Positions 16,049 through 24,861 of a stretch of DNA of 64,000 nt are shown here, in pieces. Position numbers and translations under genes: made by a program. The notes under the pieces are model-generated. The model ran no database searches. It was not told where the DNA came from and was given only the letters and a program-made list of their open reading frames with translations. The DNA is from Thermohalobaculum sp963700775 (GTDB lineage Bacteria; Pseudomonadota; Alphaproteobacteria; Rhodobacterales; Rhodobacteraceae): NCBI GenBank assembly GCA_963700775.1, contig CAVOYU010000005.1:1-64000 (forward strand), in the 5' to 3' direction. Position 1 is the stretch's first letter. Every line of letters starts with the position of its first letter.

Positions 16049-17944
16049 TCAGGCGCGGAGGTCGCCGCCCGACGCGATAAGCCGCGTCCGCATCCCGTCC
16101 ATCAGCGATGCGTATCGCGGATGGTCGCGAATGCTGTCGAGGTCGCTGTCGCTCTCGACCCAGGCGAGATAGCGGGGCTGCATCTTTGCGAGCGAGCGCT
16201 CGAGATAGTCGAGCGCCCGTTCGGTCTCTCCCAGCAAGGCAAAGGTGCAGGCCAGGAGGTACAGCCCCCGAACCTCCTCCGGTGCGATAGAGAGCGCCCG
16301 GTTGGCCCACTCGATTGCGCGCTCCCTCTCGCCCAGGTCCGCGAGGACCGATGCGCCGTGGAACAGGGCGCTCGTATCGTCGGGGCGCTTGGCGATGGCA
16401 GCCTCGATCCGCTGAAGCGCCCGGCGGCTGGTTTCGCGCCCCTTCTCCCAATTTCCCAATGCGTTGTAGCTCTGGATCGCGAGCGCCAGCGACAGAAACT
16501 CGGTCTCGGAGAGCGCCGCCGCCCTTTCATGGTACCGGATCGCGAGTTCCGCCCGGCCTAGCTCGGTACAGGTGCGGCCGAAGAGGAAGTTTACCTCGTA
16601 GGAGTCGGGGCTGAGCGCGACCGAGCGCTCATGTGCCGCGAACGCTTCGTCATACTTGCCGAGACCGCAGAGCACCCGGCCCATGGTCGCCAGAGCGATG
16701 GGGTGGTCGGGGTCGAGCTCGATCGCCTTTGTAGCGGCGGTCATCCCGGTCTCCTCCGCGCCGGCCATCTCGTAGAGCGCGATTTGCGACGCGGCGATCA
16801 GCGCCCAGGCCTCGGCGTATTGGGGGTCCGCCGCGACGGCCTCCTGCGCGAACCGCAGCGCCATCCGGGTGTCGTGGATGGTGTTGCTGTAGCGGTAGTA
16901 TCGGGCCAGGAGAAGCAGCCTGTAGGCCTCCGCATTGCTCGTGCCGCGGTGCTCGATCGCCTTGCGCTCGTCCGGCAGCAGCTTGACCTTGAGAGCCGCG
17001 ACGATCGATTTGGAGATGTCATCCTGAATCGCGAAGATGTCGTCGAGCGCGCGGTCGTAGCGCTCCGCCCAGACATGGGCGTCGATCGCGCCGTCGATCA
17101 GCTGGGCGGTCACGCGCACGCGTCCGCCTGCCTTGCGGACGCTGCCTTCCAGAATGAACCGGACGTTGAGCTGACGCGCCGTCTGCGCCAGGTTCGTGGA
17201 CTTGCCCTTGAAGGTGAACGAGGTGTTTCGCGAGATGACCCTGAGCGCAGCGATCTTGCTGAGATCAGTGATCACGTCCTCGCTGATCCCGTCCGAGAAG
17301 TATTCCTGCTCGGGATCCCCGCTCATGTTGACGAATGGCAGGACCGCAATCGCGGGCTGGTTTCCCGCGACCGGCGCCTCGGGCTGGCCGGGTGGATGAC
17401 CGTCGGTCGATAGTGGGGGGGGCGCGAGGCGGAACACGCGCACGGGCAAAGCGATGTTCTTGAGCCCGTGCTCGCCCATGTCTTCGAACGCGAGGTCGAG
17501 ACGGTTGCCGATATTCTCCCGCACCGTGCCCGACACCACGATTCCGCCCGGTTGGGCGATCCCCTCGAGGCGCGCCGCGACATTGACACCGTCGCCCAGG
17601 ACGTCGTCGCCCTCGATGATCACGTCGCCGAGGTTGACACCGATCCGAAGCCGGATCGCCCGGTCCTCCCCGAGGCCGGAATCGCGCTCGCCGAGCGCCT
17701 TTTGGATATCTGTGGCGCAGGCGACCGCCGCCACGACGCTCGCGAATTCGACCAGCATGCCATCGCCGGTCGTCTTGAACAGCCTTCCGCCATGCTCTGC
17801 GATCTTTGGGTCGATCACCTCGGCGCGCAATCGCCGGAGTTCCGCCAGCGTTCCTGCCTCGTCCATCCCGATCAGCCGGGCAAAGGCGACCACGTCCGCG
17901 GCCATAATCGCCGCCAGGCGACGCTGAACCGATTTCTCTGCCAC
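16049..17944 (-). CDS. class III adenylate/guanylate cyclase with TolB-like and TPR domains
   Basis: A 631-residue protein. The N-terminal class III cyclase domain (residues 8-170) has metal aspartates D17 (AADVVAF) and D61 (TTGDG), a substrate-type lysine K57, and the Asn/Arg pair in GDGVNVAARLE, so it looks catalytically complete for making cAMP. Next comes a TolB-like region (IAVLPFVNMSGDPEQEYFSDGISEDVITDLSK, about 200-300), then several TPR repeats to the end. No membrane segment is seen. I chose the GTG at 17944 (VAEKSVQRRLAAIMAADVV); an upstream extension to 18211 has no family match. It breaks the usual mutM-echA adjacency and has a paralogue at 29017. Confidence 0.9.
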   Translation of the reverse strand: MAEKSVQRRLAAIMAADVVAFARLIGMDEAGTLAELRRLRAEVIDPKIAEHGGRLFKTTGDGMLVEFASVVAAVACATDIQKALGERDSGLGEDRAIRLRIGVNLGDVIIEGDDVLGDGVNVAARLEGIAQPGGIVVSGTVRENIGNRLDLAFEDMGEHGLKNIALPVRVFRLAPPPLSTDGHPPGQPEAPVAGNQPAIAVLPFVNMSGDPEQEYFSDGISEDVITDLSKIAALRVISRNTSFTFKGKSTNLAQTARQLNVRFILEGSVRKAGGRVRVTAQLIDGAIDAHVWAERYDRALDDIFAIQDDISKSIVAALKVKLLPDERKAIEHRGTSNAEAYRLLLLARYYRYSNTIHDTRMALRFAQEAVAADPQYAEAWALIAASQIALYEMAGAEETGMTAATKAIELDPDHPIALATMGRVLCGLGKYDEAFAAHERSVALSPDSYEVNFLFGRTCTELGRAELAIRYHERAAALSETEFLSLALAIQSYNALGNWEKGRETSRRALQRIEAAIAKRPDDTSALFHGASVLADLGERERAIEWANRALSIAPEEVRGLYLLACTFALLGETERALDYLERSLAKMQPRYLAWVESDSDLDSIRDHPRYASLMDGMRTRLIASGGDLRA

Positions 17945-18353
17945 CGTTGGAATGGCCCTTTCAGCCGAGATTGATCGGCACACTTTATGCCGCCACCCCC
18001 TACCTATCATTTTGCGGATCGTTCGCGGAAGGCCGCCGTGGTGCTGATACATGACCCGGCTGGTATGTGACCCGGCTGGCCCGCTCCGATTTCCACTCTT
18101 CGGAATCTCGGCGCTTGAGGCTGGGCAGCAAGCCGGCCGAAGGTTCCCCGGAAGCGTTAACCATGACTCGCGCTCACAGAACTGTTTCAATGTTTTCATA
18201 TGGTTGACCAAGTTCTCAAGCTTGAGACGCGGCTTGCGCCCGCTCCCGGGCGGCCTTTCGGGACGCCCTCCGGCACGCTCCCCGCCCCTGCTTGATCGCG
18301 GCGGCGGGCGGCGCTAGACCGGTCGCTCACCGAGCGGAGGCAGGGGGGAGCCC
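17945..18353. promoter_or_regulatory. divergent intergenic region between the cyclase gene and echA
   Basis: About 410 bases without a gene. A 14-bp palindrome (TCTCAAGCTTGAGA, 18214-18227) lies downstream of the lower-GC stretch TTTCAATGTTTTCATATGGTTGACC, a plausible promoter or operator zone. A GC-rich hairpin (CGCCCGCTCCCGGGCGG) follows near 18237. The echA ribosome-binding site is GGGGGGAG just before 18354. Confidence 0.35.
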
Positions 18354-19130
18354 ATGGCTTACGAGAATATCATCGTCGAGACCCGCGATCATGTCGGGCT
18401 GATCCGGCTGAATCGGCCAAAGGCTCTGAATGCGCTTAACTCGGCCCTGATGCGCGAGCTCGGCGAGGCGCTGGCGAAGTTCGACGCCGACGACGCGATC
18501 GGGGCAATCGTGATCACCGGCTCGGAGAAGGCCTTCGCCGCCGGGGCCGACATCAAGGAGATGCAGCCCAAGGGCTTCGTCGATGTGTTCCGCGAGGACT
18601 TCATCACCGCGGAGTGGGAGGCGGTGACGCGCGTCCGCAAGCCCGTGATCGCCGCCGTTGCCGGCTTTGCGCTGGGCGGGGGCTGCGAGCTGGCGATGAT
18701 GTGCGACTTCATTCTGGCCGCCGACACGGCGAGGTTCGGCCAGCCCGAGATCAATCTCGGCGTCATGCCGGGCGCCGGCGGCACCCAGCGCCTGACCCGC
18801 TTCGTCGGCAAGTCGAAGTCCATGGAGATGAACCTCACCGGCCGTTTCATGGACGCCGAGGAGGCGGAGCGCTCGGGCCTCGTCAGCCGAATCATCCCGG
18901 CCGACGAGCTTGTGGACGAGGCAGTGGCCACGGCAGCCAAGATCGCCGAGAAGGGTCCGATCGCGGTGATGGCCACCAAGGAGGCGGTGAACCGGGCCTA
19001 CGAGACCACGCTCGCCGAGGGCGTGCGCTACGAGCGGCGCCTGTTCCACAGCCTGTTCGCGACCGCCGACCAGAAGGAGGGGATGGAGGCCTTCGTCGAG
19101 AAAAGGACTCCGAATTTCAAGGGACAGTAG
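18354..19130 (+). CDS. enoyl-CoA hydratase
   Basis: A 258-residue crotonase-fold enzyme that hydrates trans-2-enoyl-CoA in fatty-acid oxidation. Oxyanion-hole segments are AFAAGADIKEM and GGGCELAMMCD. Both catalytic glutamates are placed as in mitochondrial-type hydratases (GGGCELAM and PEINLGVMPGAGGTQRL). The length and the C-terminal FVEKRTPNFKGQ are typical. It starts after a strong GGGGGGAG site and precedes rpsT, as in related genomes. Confidence 0.95.
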   Translation: MAYENIIVETRDHVGLIRLNRPKALNALNSALMRELGEALAKFDADDAIGAIVITGSEKAFAAGADIKEMQPKGFVDVFREDFITAEWEAVTRVRKPVIAAVAGFALGGGCELAMMCDFILAADTARFGQPEINLGVMPGAGGTQRLTRFVGKSKSMEMNLTGRFMDAEEAERSGLVSRIIPADELVDEAVATAAKIAEKGPIAVMATKEAVNRAYETTLAEGVRYERRLFHSLFATADQKEGMEAFVEKRTPNFKGQ

Positions 19131-19157
19131 GACGCGGTCTTAACGCGGACTCCCCCG

Positions 19158-19186
19158 TTGACGGGCCGGGACGCTTCGTGTATCCC
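19158..19186 (+). promoter_or_regulatory. likely promoter of rpsT
   Basis: TTGACG (19158-19163) and TATCCC (19181-19186) are separated by 17 bases, 41 bases ahead of the rpsT start. The -35 box is a near-consensus match; the -10 is weaker. Confidence 0.5.
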
Positions 19187-19226
19187 CGCCGCTCATCTTC
19201 GAGAGACAGCAAGACGGAAGACAAGC

Positions 19227-19493
19227 ATGGCCAACACGCCATCCGCGAAAAAGCGCGCTCGCCAGACGGAGCGGCGCAGCGTGGTCAACAAGGCGCGGCG
19301 CTCGCGCGTGCGCACCTTCATTCGCAAGGTCGAGGAGGCGATCGCCTCTGGCGACAAGGCCGCCGCCCTCGACGCGCTGAAGATCGCCCAGCCGGAGATC
19401 ATCCGCGGCGCGGTCAAGGGGATCATGCACAGCAAGACCGCCAGCCGGAAGGTGTCGCGCCTGCATCACCGCATCAACGCGCTGAGCGCCTGA
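19227..19493 (+). CDS. rpsT: 30S ribosomal protein S20
   Basis: An 88-residue, very basic protein with the S20 pattern: MANTPSAKKRARQTERR at the start, RSRVRTFIRKVEEAI in the middle, and KGIMHSKTASRKVSRLHHRINAL at the end. It binds 16S rRNA early in small-subunit assembly. Its own promoter and terminator are visible, so it is probably transcribed alone. Confidence 0.98.
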   Translation: MANTPSAKKRARQTERRSVVNKARRSRVRTFIRKVEEAIASGDKAAALDALKIAQPEIIRGAVKGIMHSKTASRKVSRLHHRINALSA

Positions 19494-19519
19494 GCGCAGC
19501 CCTCCCGACCGGACGACCG

Positions 19520-19555
19520 AGGCCCGCCCCGCTCAAGTGGCGGGCCTTCGCTTTC
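19520..19555 (+). terminator. Rho-independent terminator after rpsT
   Basis: AGGCCCGCC (19520-19528) pairs with GGCGGGCCT (19539-19547) around a ten-base loop and is followed by the T-rich TCGCTTTCC. It lies 27 bases after the rpsT stop. Confidence 0.8.
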
Positions 19556-19877
19556 CGGGCTTCGCATTCCGGTTACAGAACCGTCATGTTCCGTTTTCGT
19601 GCCGGTGGGCGCCGCGCGAAAATTTGGCTAGCATCGTTGGCAAGGGATTCGCTCCGACGGTCCCAAATCCGTACGAGTAATCGAAGGCGCGTGCTGTTGT
19701 AATTCGACAGCATATGCGTCTGTTTTTATTTATGCTTTACTTGCAGCTTCTTCTCTCCTTTTGTTGCGACATGAAATAATAGGGCGATCGGGTCGAAAAG
19801 CTGTTGCCCCGAATCTGGATCGGCGTCTAGGTCTGAACCCCTGTCACCTGGAACGGGAATCGGGGCGCAAAGATCTG
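19556..19877. promoter_or_regulatory. AT-rich intergenic region upstream of the rhodanese-dnaA pair
   Basis: About 320 bases without a gene. 19660-19790 is far richer in A/T than its surroundings (for example GTCTGTTTTTATTTATGCTTTACTTG). It may hold the promoter for the rhodanese and dnaA genes. I searched by eye for DnaA boxes (TTATNCACA) and saw none convincing, so I do not call an origin. The 10-mer ATTTGGCTAG (19622-19631) recurs upstream of dnaN. Confidence 0.4.
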
Positions 19878-20324
19878 ATGCCAGAGGTCCTCCAAATCGT
19901 CGACGAAGTGGACCCTGAACAAGCCTACGGCATCCTCGAATCTCAGCCCGGAACTGCCCTGGTGGATGTGCGCACCCGGGCCGAGTGGGCCTTCGTCGGA
20001 CTGCCCGATCTGGCCGGAATCGGCCGGCCGGTCTGGCCGGTGGAGTGGGTGTCCTTCCCCGCCATGACCCGGAATCCCGGGTTCCTGTCCGAACTCGCCG
20101 AGCGCAGCGGGGGAAATCTGCCGGAGCGGATGTTGTTCATCTGCCGCTCCGGCGCGAGGTCGCTGGCGGCCGCGAAGGCGGTTGCCGCGGCCATGGCCGA
20201 GCAGGGTATCGCGACGCATTGTACCAATGTCGCCGAAGGTTTCGAAGGCGACCTCGATGCCGAGGGACGCCGTGGCCGTGTCAACGGATGGAAGGTGCGG
20301 GGACTACCCTGGCGCCAGAGCTGA
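19878..20324 (+). CDS. rhodanese-like domain protein
   Basis: 148 residues, one rhodanese domain: ALVDVRTRAEWAFVGLPDL near residue 30 and the active-site loop CRSGARS with its catalytic cysteine. Such proteins carry sulfur as a persulfide or act in signalling. The ATG at 19878 (MPEVLQIVDEVDPEQAY) is chosen because upstream residues do not fit the domain. It lies between rpsT and dnaA, 70 bases before dnaA, and may share its transcript. Confidence 0.88.
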   Translation: MPEVLQIVDEVDPEQAYGILESQPGTALVDVRTRAEWAFVGLPDLAGIGRPVWPVEWVSFPAMTRNPGFLSELAERSGGNLPERMLFICRSGARSLAAAKAVAAAMAEQGIATHCTNVAEGFEGDLDAEGRRGRVNGWKVRGLPWRQS

Positions 20325-20394
20325 GGACAACGCCCGCGGGCCTGCCCGGCCCGAGCGGGACCGCTTGCTGTTCTGTGCAGGCGAGGAGAGGAAG

Positions 20395-21861
20395 ATGGGG
20401 AGTATCATGTCGCATTGGGGGGACAACTCGAAGGGCGGTGGCGGGCTCGATCTCGGGAAGGTGTGGGCGGCGGCGCTGGCGCAGGCGGAGAGCGAGCTGG
20501 GCGCGGATTGCGTCGAGCAGTGGATCCGGCCGGTTCAACTCGCCTCGATCGTGAACGACACGGCGGTGCTGGCCGCCAGCACCGGATTCCTGGCGGACTG
20601 GGTCGAGCGCAACTACGGGCTGCACCTGCTACGCATCCTGCAGGCGCGGGTGCCAGGGATGCGCCGGATCACCGTCACCGTGTCGGGTGATGCGCCGCGG
20701 CCGGTGGTTGCGGCCCCGCGCCGCGGCCCGCGCGCCGGCCCGGAGGATGGGCCCGCCACCGCCGAGGACGCCGCCGCCGAGCCGGGTCCGACGAACGGCC
20801 GCGGCGCTGCGGTCGACGCGCTGGAATCGGCGCCGCTGGACCCCCGCTTCACCTTCGAAAGCTTTGTCGTCGGCAAGCCGAACGAACTGGCCCATGCCGC
20901 CGCGCGCCGCGTGGCGGAGAACCCGGACGCCTCGTTCAACCCGGTGTTCCTCTATGGCGGCGTCGGGCTCGGCAAGACCCACCTGATGCATGCGATCGGC
21001 TGGCACCTGCGGCGCAACCGCAAGGACTGCAAGGTGCTCTACCTTTCGGCCGAGCACTTCATGTACCGCTTCGTCCAGGCGCTGCGCTACCGCGACACAC
21101 TGACCTTCAAGCGGCAGTTCCGCTCGGTCGACGTGCTGATGATCGACGACGTGCAGTTCATCGCCGGCAAGGACTCGACCCAGGAGGAGTTCTTCCACAC
21201 CTTCAACGCGCTGATCGACCAGAAGAAGCAGATCGTGATCTCCGGCGACCGCAGCCCGGAGCGGATCGACGGGCTCGAGGAGCGGATCTGCTCGCGTCTG
21301 CAGTGGGGCCTCGTCGTCGACCTGCACCCGACCGACTACGAGCTTCGCCTCGGCATCCTGCAGTCGAAGGCCGAGACCATGGCGGCGTCCGATTCCAACT
21401 TCACCGTCGAACCGAAGGTACTGGAGTTCCTGGCCCACCGGATCAGTTCGAACGTGCGGGTGCTGGAGGGCGCGCTGACCCGGCTCTTCGCGTTCGCCTC
21501 GCTGGTCGGGCGGCGGATCACGATGGACATGACCCAGGAGTGCCTGGCCGACCTGCTGCGCTCGGCCGACCGCAAGGTCACCATCGACGAGATCAAGCGC
21601 AAGGTCGCGGATCACTACAATCTTCGCCAGTCGGACCTGATCTCGGCGCGGCGCGCCCGGGCCGTGGCGCGGCCCCGCCAGGTGGCGATGTTTCTCTGCA
21701 AGGCGCTGACTTCGAAATCGCTTCCCGAAATCGGGCGCGGCTTCGGCGGTCGTGACCACACGACAGTGATCCATGCCGTGCGCAAGATCGAGCAGCTCCG
21801 GGAGACCGACAGCCAGCTTGCGGACGACATCGAAATGCTGCGCCGCAGCCTGGAGGGGTGA
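20395..21861 (+). CDS. dnaA: chromosomal replication initiator protein DnaA
   Basis: A 488-residue AAA+ initiator that binds DnaA boxes and opens the origin. Domain I is at residues 15-90 (WAAALAQAESELGADCVEQWIRPV). A variable Pro/Ala/Gly-rich linker follows. The AAA+ core carries Walker A GGVGLGKTH, Walker B VLMIDDVQF and the sensor segments. Domain IV carries the helix-turn-helix signature RPRQVAMFLCKALTSKSLPEIGRGFGGRDHTTVIHA. The ATG at 20395 follows GAGGAGAGGAAG; a second ATG at 20407 is possible. It leads the dnaA-dnaN-recF-gyrB order. Confidence 0.98.
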   Translation: MGSIMSHWGDNSKGGGGLDLGKVWAAALAQAESELGADCVEQWIRPVQLASIVNDTAVLAASTGFLADWVERNYGLHLLRILQARVPGMRRITVTVSGDAPRPVVAAPRRGPRAGPEDGPATAEDAAAEPGPTNGRGAAVDALESAPLDPRFTFESFVVGKPNELAHAAARRVAENPDASFNPVFLYGGVGLGKTHLMHAIGWHLRRNRKDCKVLYLSAEHFMYRFVQALRYRDTLTFKRQFRSVDVLMIDDVQFIAGKDSTQEEFFHTFNALIDQKKQIVISGDRSPERIDGLEERICSRLQWGLVVDLHPTDYELRLGILQSKAETMAASDSNFTVEPKVLEFLAHRISSNVRVLEGALTRLFAFASLVGRRITMDMTQECLADLLRSADRKVTIDEIKRKVADHYNLRQSDLISARRARAVARPRQVAMFLCKALTSKSLPEIGRGFGGRDHTTVIHAVRKIEQLRETDSQLADDIEMLRRSLEG

Positions 21862-21910
21862 GGCGCCCAGATCGGGCGACCTGACCCCAGCATATTGTGT
21901 CATTCGGGCA

Positions 21911-21938
21911 TTGAATCCCCAAATGATTTGGCTAGTCT
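21911..21938 (+). promoter_or_regulatory. candidate dnaN promoter with embedded palindrome
   Basis: TTGAAT (21911-21916) and TAGTCT (21933-21938) are spaced 16 bases apart in the 138-base dnaA-dnaN gap. Between them lies a 13-bp palindrome CCAAATGATTTGG (21919-21931), positioned like an operator. Confidence 0.35.
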
Positions 21939-21999
21939 GAGTCTCCCGCAGCAGGACGGTGCGGCCGGCAGGCGGCCGCGCCGAGGGACGGATCAGGCA

Positions 22000-23118
22000 A
22001 TGAAGGTCACAATCGAGCGTGCCGCACTCTTGAAGGCGATGAGCCGCGCGCAGGGCGTCGTCGAGCGCAAGAACACCATCCCGATCCTCGCCAACGTGCT
22101 GATCGAGGCTGAAGGCGACAAGGTCAGCCTGCGGGCCACGGACCTCGACATCGAGATCGTCGAGCGCATCCCGGCCGCGGTCGCGCAGCCGGGTGCAGTG
22201 ACGGTCGCCGCCCACCTGCTGCACGAGATCGTCCGAAAGCTGCCGGAGGGCGCGCAGCTGGCGCTGAGCGCGGACACCGACTCGGGCCGGCTCGACGTGG
22301 TCGCCGGGCGGTCGCGCTTCTCGCTCGCGACCCTGCCGCGCGAGGATTTCCCGGTGATGGCCTCGAGCGAATACGCCTGCTCGTATTCCGCCCCGGCGCC
22401 GGTGCTGCGCCGACTGTTCGACAAGTCGAAATTCGCGGTCTCGACCGAGGAGACCCGCTACTACCTGAACGGCGTCTACCTGCATGTGGCCAAGGAGGAC
22501 GGTGCCCAGGTGCTGCGCGCGGTCGCCACCGACGGCCACCGGCTGGCGCGGATCGACGCCGAACTGCCCGATGGCGCCGGCTCGGCGCCCGGCGTGATCG
22601 TGCCGCGCAAGACCGTGGGCGAACTCAGGAAGCTGCTGGAGAACGACGGCGACGAGATCGCCGTTTCGGTCAGCGAGACCAAGATCCGGTTTTCGGTCGA
22701 CGGGCTGAGCCTGACCTCGAAGGTGATCGACGGCGCCTTTCCCGACTACACCCGGGTGATCCCCACCGGCAACACCCGTCGGATGGAGGTGGACGCCGCG
22801 GATTTCGCCGCCGCGGTCGACCGGGTGGCGACGGTAAGCCAGGAGCGCTCGCGGGCGGTGAAGCTCTCCATGGAGGCCGACAAGCTGACCCTCTCGGTCA
22901 ACAGCCCGGATGCCGGCAGCGCCGCGGAGGAGCTGGTGGTGGCCTATCCGGACGAGGCGATGGAGATCGGATTCAACGCCAAGTACCTGCTGGAGATCGC
23001 CGGCCAGGTGGACCGCGAAAACGCGGTATTCCTGTTCAACAATCCGGGCGACCCGACGCTGGTCCGCGAAGGCGACGACGCCAGCGCGGTCTATGTTGTC
23101 ATGCCGATGCGGGTCTGA
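22000..23118 (+). CDS. dnaN: DNA polymerase III beta subunit (sliding clamp)
   Basis: A 372-residue protein of standard DnaN length, forming the ring clamp that tethers polymerase III to DNA. It starts MKVTIERAALLKAMSRAQGVVERKNTIPILANVLIEA and ends with the conserved YVVMPMRV. Three repeated clamp domains are apparent. The start is the first ATG after GGACGGATCAGGCA. Confidence 0.98.
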   Translation: MKVTIERAALLKAMSRAQGVVERKNTIPILANVLIEAEGDKVSLRATDLDIEIVERIPAAVAQPGAVTVAAHLLHEIVRKLPEGAQLALSADTDSGRLDVVAGRSRFSLATLPREDFPVMASSEYACSYSAPAPVLRRLFDKSKFAVSTEETRYYLNGVYLHVAKEDGAQVLRAVATDGHRLARIDAELPDGAGSAPGVIVPRKTVGELRKLLENDGDEIAVSVSETKIRFSVDGLSLTSKVIDGAFPDYTRVIPTGNTRRMEVDAADFAAAVDRVATVSQERSRAVKLSMEADKLTLSVNSPDAGSAAEELVVAYPDEAMEIGFNAKYLLEIAGQVDRENAVFLFNNPGDPTLVREGDDASAVYVVMPMRV

Positions 23119-23262
23119 GGCAGCGGGGGCGATGCCCCGTTTCATGCCGACGGGAAACGGATCGACCACTGGGCTTGCGCATGCGCGCGCCGCGCTCCTG
23201 CCCCGCAAGCTCGGGCGGTGCGTGCCGGCACGTGCCCTGCGGGCCGGGGAACTGGTTTGCGG

Positions 23263-24417
23263 ATGACCCGGCTCGCCCTCCTCTCGCTGAAGCTGGCGCA
23301 GTTCCGGTCCTACGATCTCGCCGAAATCCGGACCGGCGGCGCCTCGGTGGCGCTGCACGGGCCGAACGGGGCCGGCAAGACCAACATTCTCGAGGCGGTG
23401 TCGCTGCTGGTGCCGGGGCGCGGGCTCAGGCGGGCGGCGCTCGACGAGATGATCCGGCGTCCGGAGGGCAGCGGCTGGCGGGTCCGGGCCGATGTGGAGA
23501 CCCCGGGGGGCGTGATCGAGATCGTGACCGGGGTCGATGCGGCGGATGCCGGGCGGCGGCTGGTCGAGATCGACGGCAAGGCGGCGCCGCAGACGGCGCT
23601 GGGGCGGCATCTGCGCATGGTCTGGCTGACCCCGGCCATGGACCGGCTGTGGCTCGAGGGCGCCGGCGACCGGCGGCGCTTCCTCGACCGGATCGCGCTC
23701 GGTTTCGAGCCCGAGCACGGCGAGACCGCGCTCGCCTACGAGAAGGCGATGCGGGCGCGGAACCGGCTGCTGAGGGAGCCTGAATGGGACGATGCCTGGG
23801 TCTCAGCGCTGGAGGCGCAGATGGCCCGTGCCGGGGCGCGAATCGGCCGCGCGCGGGCCGATGCGCTGGTGCGAATCGGCGAGGCCCAGATGGGCGCGGA
23901 AACGTTGTTTCCTCAGGCGGATCTGGCTATTCTGGGCGACATGGAAACCCGCTTTTCCCAAGTGATTCGCGCGGGCGACGATCTCGATTCGCTGGAGGTG
24001 CAGGAAGCCGCGGCGCTGTCGCGCGCCCTGGCTGATTCGCGCGGCCGGGATTCGGCTGCCGGGCGGACGCTCGTCGGACCGCACCGGAGCGACCTGACGG
24101 CGGTCTACGCCGCCAAGGACATGCCCGCCGCGGCCTGCTCGACCGGCGAACAGAAGGCGCTGCTGATCTCGCTCTGCCTTGCCAATGCCCGCGCGCTGGC
24201 GGCCGCCACCGGCGCGGCGCCAGTGCTCCTGCTGGACGAGGTCGCGGCCCATCTGGATGCCGGGCGCCGCCGGGCGCTCTTCGGCGAGATCGAGGCGCTG
24301 GGTGCCCAGGCCTGGATGACCGGCACCGGGCCGGAGCTGTTCGAGGGGCTGGGGGCCGGGGCGCTGCGCCTCGCGGTCAGCGAGACCGGCGGCCTTTCGG
24401 CCGTGGCGGAGGCCTGA
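23263..24417 (+). CDS. recF: DNA replication and repair protein RecF
   Basis: A 384-residue SMC-like ATPase that helps load RecA at gaps. Walker A is GPNGAGKTN (residues 33-41), the signature is CSTGEQKALLISL and Walker B is VLLLDEVAAHLD. The N-terminal LKLAQFRSYD is typical. The ATG at 23263 fits the family start. It lies 144 bases after dnaN and three bases before the next gene. Confidence 0.97.
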   Translation: MTRLALLSLKLAQFRSYDLAEIRTGGASVALHGPNGAGKTNILEAVSLLVPGRGLRRAALDEMIRRPEGSGWRVRADVETPGGVIEIVTGVDAADAGRRLVEIDGKAAPQTALGRHLRMVWLTPAMDRLWLEGAGDRRRFLDRIALGFEPEHGETALAYEKAMRARNRLLREPEWDDAWVSALEAQMARAGARIGRARADALVRIGEAQMGAETLFPQADLAILGDMETRFSQVIRAGDDLDSLEVQEAAALSRALADSRGRDSAAGRTLVGPHRSDLTAVYAAKDMPAAACSTGEQKALLISLCLANARALAAATGAAPVLLLDEVAAHLDAGRRRALFGEIEALGAQAWMTGTGPELFEGLGAGALRLAVSETGGLSAVAEA

Positions 24418-24420
24418 ACC

Positions 24421-24861
24421 ATGGACCAGCGGATCAGCCTGATCACCCTGGGGGTTGCCGATCTGGACCGCGCGATCGCATTCTACGGCACACTCGGCTG
24501 GGACCGGGCGGCCGAGAGCCAACCGGGGATTGCCTTCTACCAGCTGAACGGACAGGTGCTGGGGCTGTTCCCGCTGGCGGAGCTGGCCAAGGACCAGGGC
24601 CGCGAGGGTGTAAAGCTCGGTTTCGGCGCGATGACACTGGCACAGAACTTCGCCGCAACGGCGGAGGTCGACCGCGCCTTTGATGCCGCGCTCGCGGCCG
24701 GGGCGTCGGTTCTCAAGCGCCCTGAGAAGGCGTCCTGGGGCGGCTATTCGGGCTACTTCGCCGATCCGGATGGCCATGTCTGGGAGCTTGCCCACAACCC
24801 GTCCTTCCCGCTTTCGCCGGACGGCGCGCTGACCCTGCCGAGCGCCGCGGAGGCAGAATGA
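24421..24861 (+). CDS. VOC family (glyoxalase/bleomycin-resistance fold) protein
   Basis: A 146-residue protein made of two beta-alpha-beta-beta-beta units: ITLGVADLDRAIAFYGTLGW at the start, then WGGYSGYFADPDGHVWELAHNP near the end. These carry the usual metal-site positions, with Glu in the terminal motif. The substrate is not predictable. It begins three bases after recF and overlaps the next gene by four bases, so it is carried in the recF-gyrB transcript. Confidence 0.88.
   Translation: MDQRISLITLGVADLDRAIAFYGTLGWDRAAESQPGIAFYQLNGQVLGLFPLAELAKDQGREGVKLGFGAMTLAQNFAATAEVDRAFDAALAAGASVLKRPEKASWGGYSGYFADPDGHVWELAHNPSFPLSPDGALTLPSAAEAE

Noticed and set aside
19556..19877. Replication origin next to dnaA
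   Set aside because: The stretch is AT-rich, but no convincing cluster of TTATNCACA-type boxes was seen by eye. In alphaproteobacteria the origin is often away from dnaA.
20629..23718. A very long antisense open frame across dnaA, dnaN and recF (and a similar one at 7624-10761)
   Set aside because: These are open only because high-GC genes leave mirrored frames open. The composition is not protein-like, and well-conserved genes occupy the other strand.
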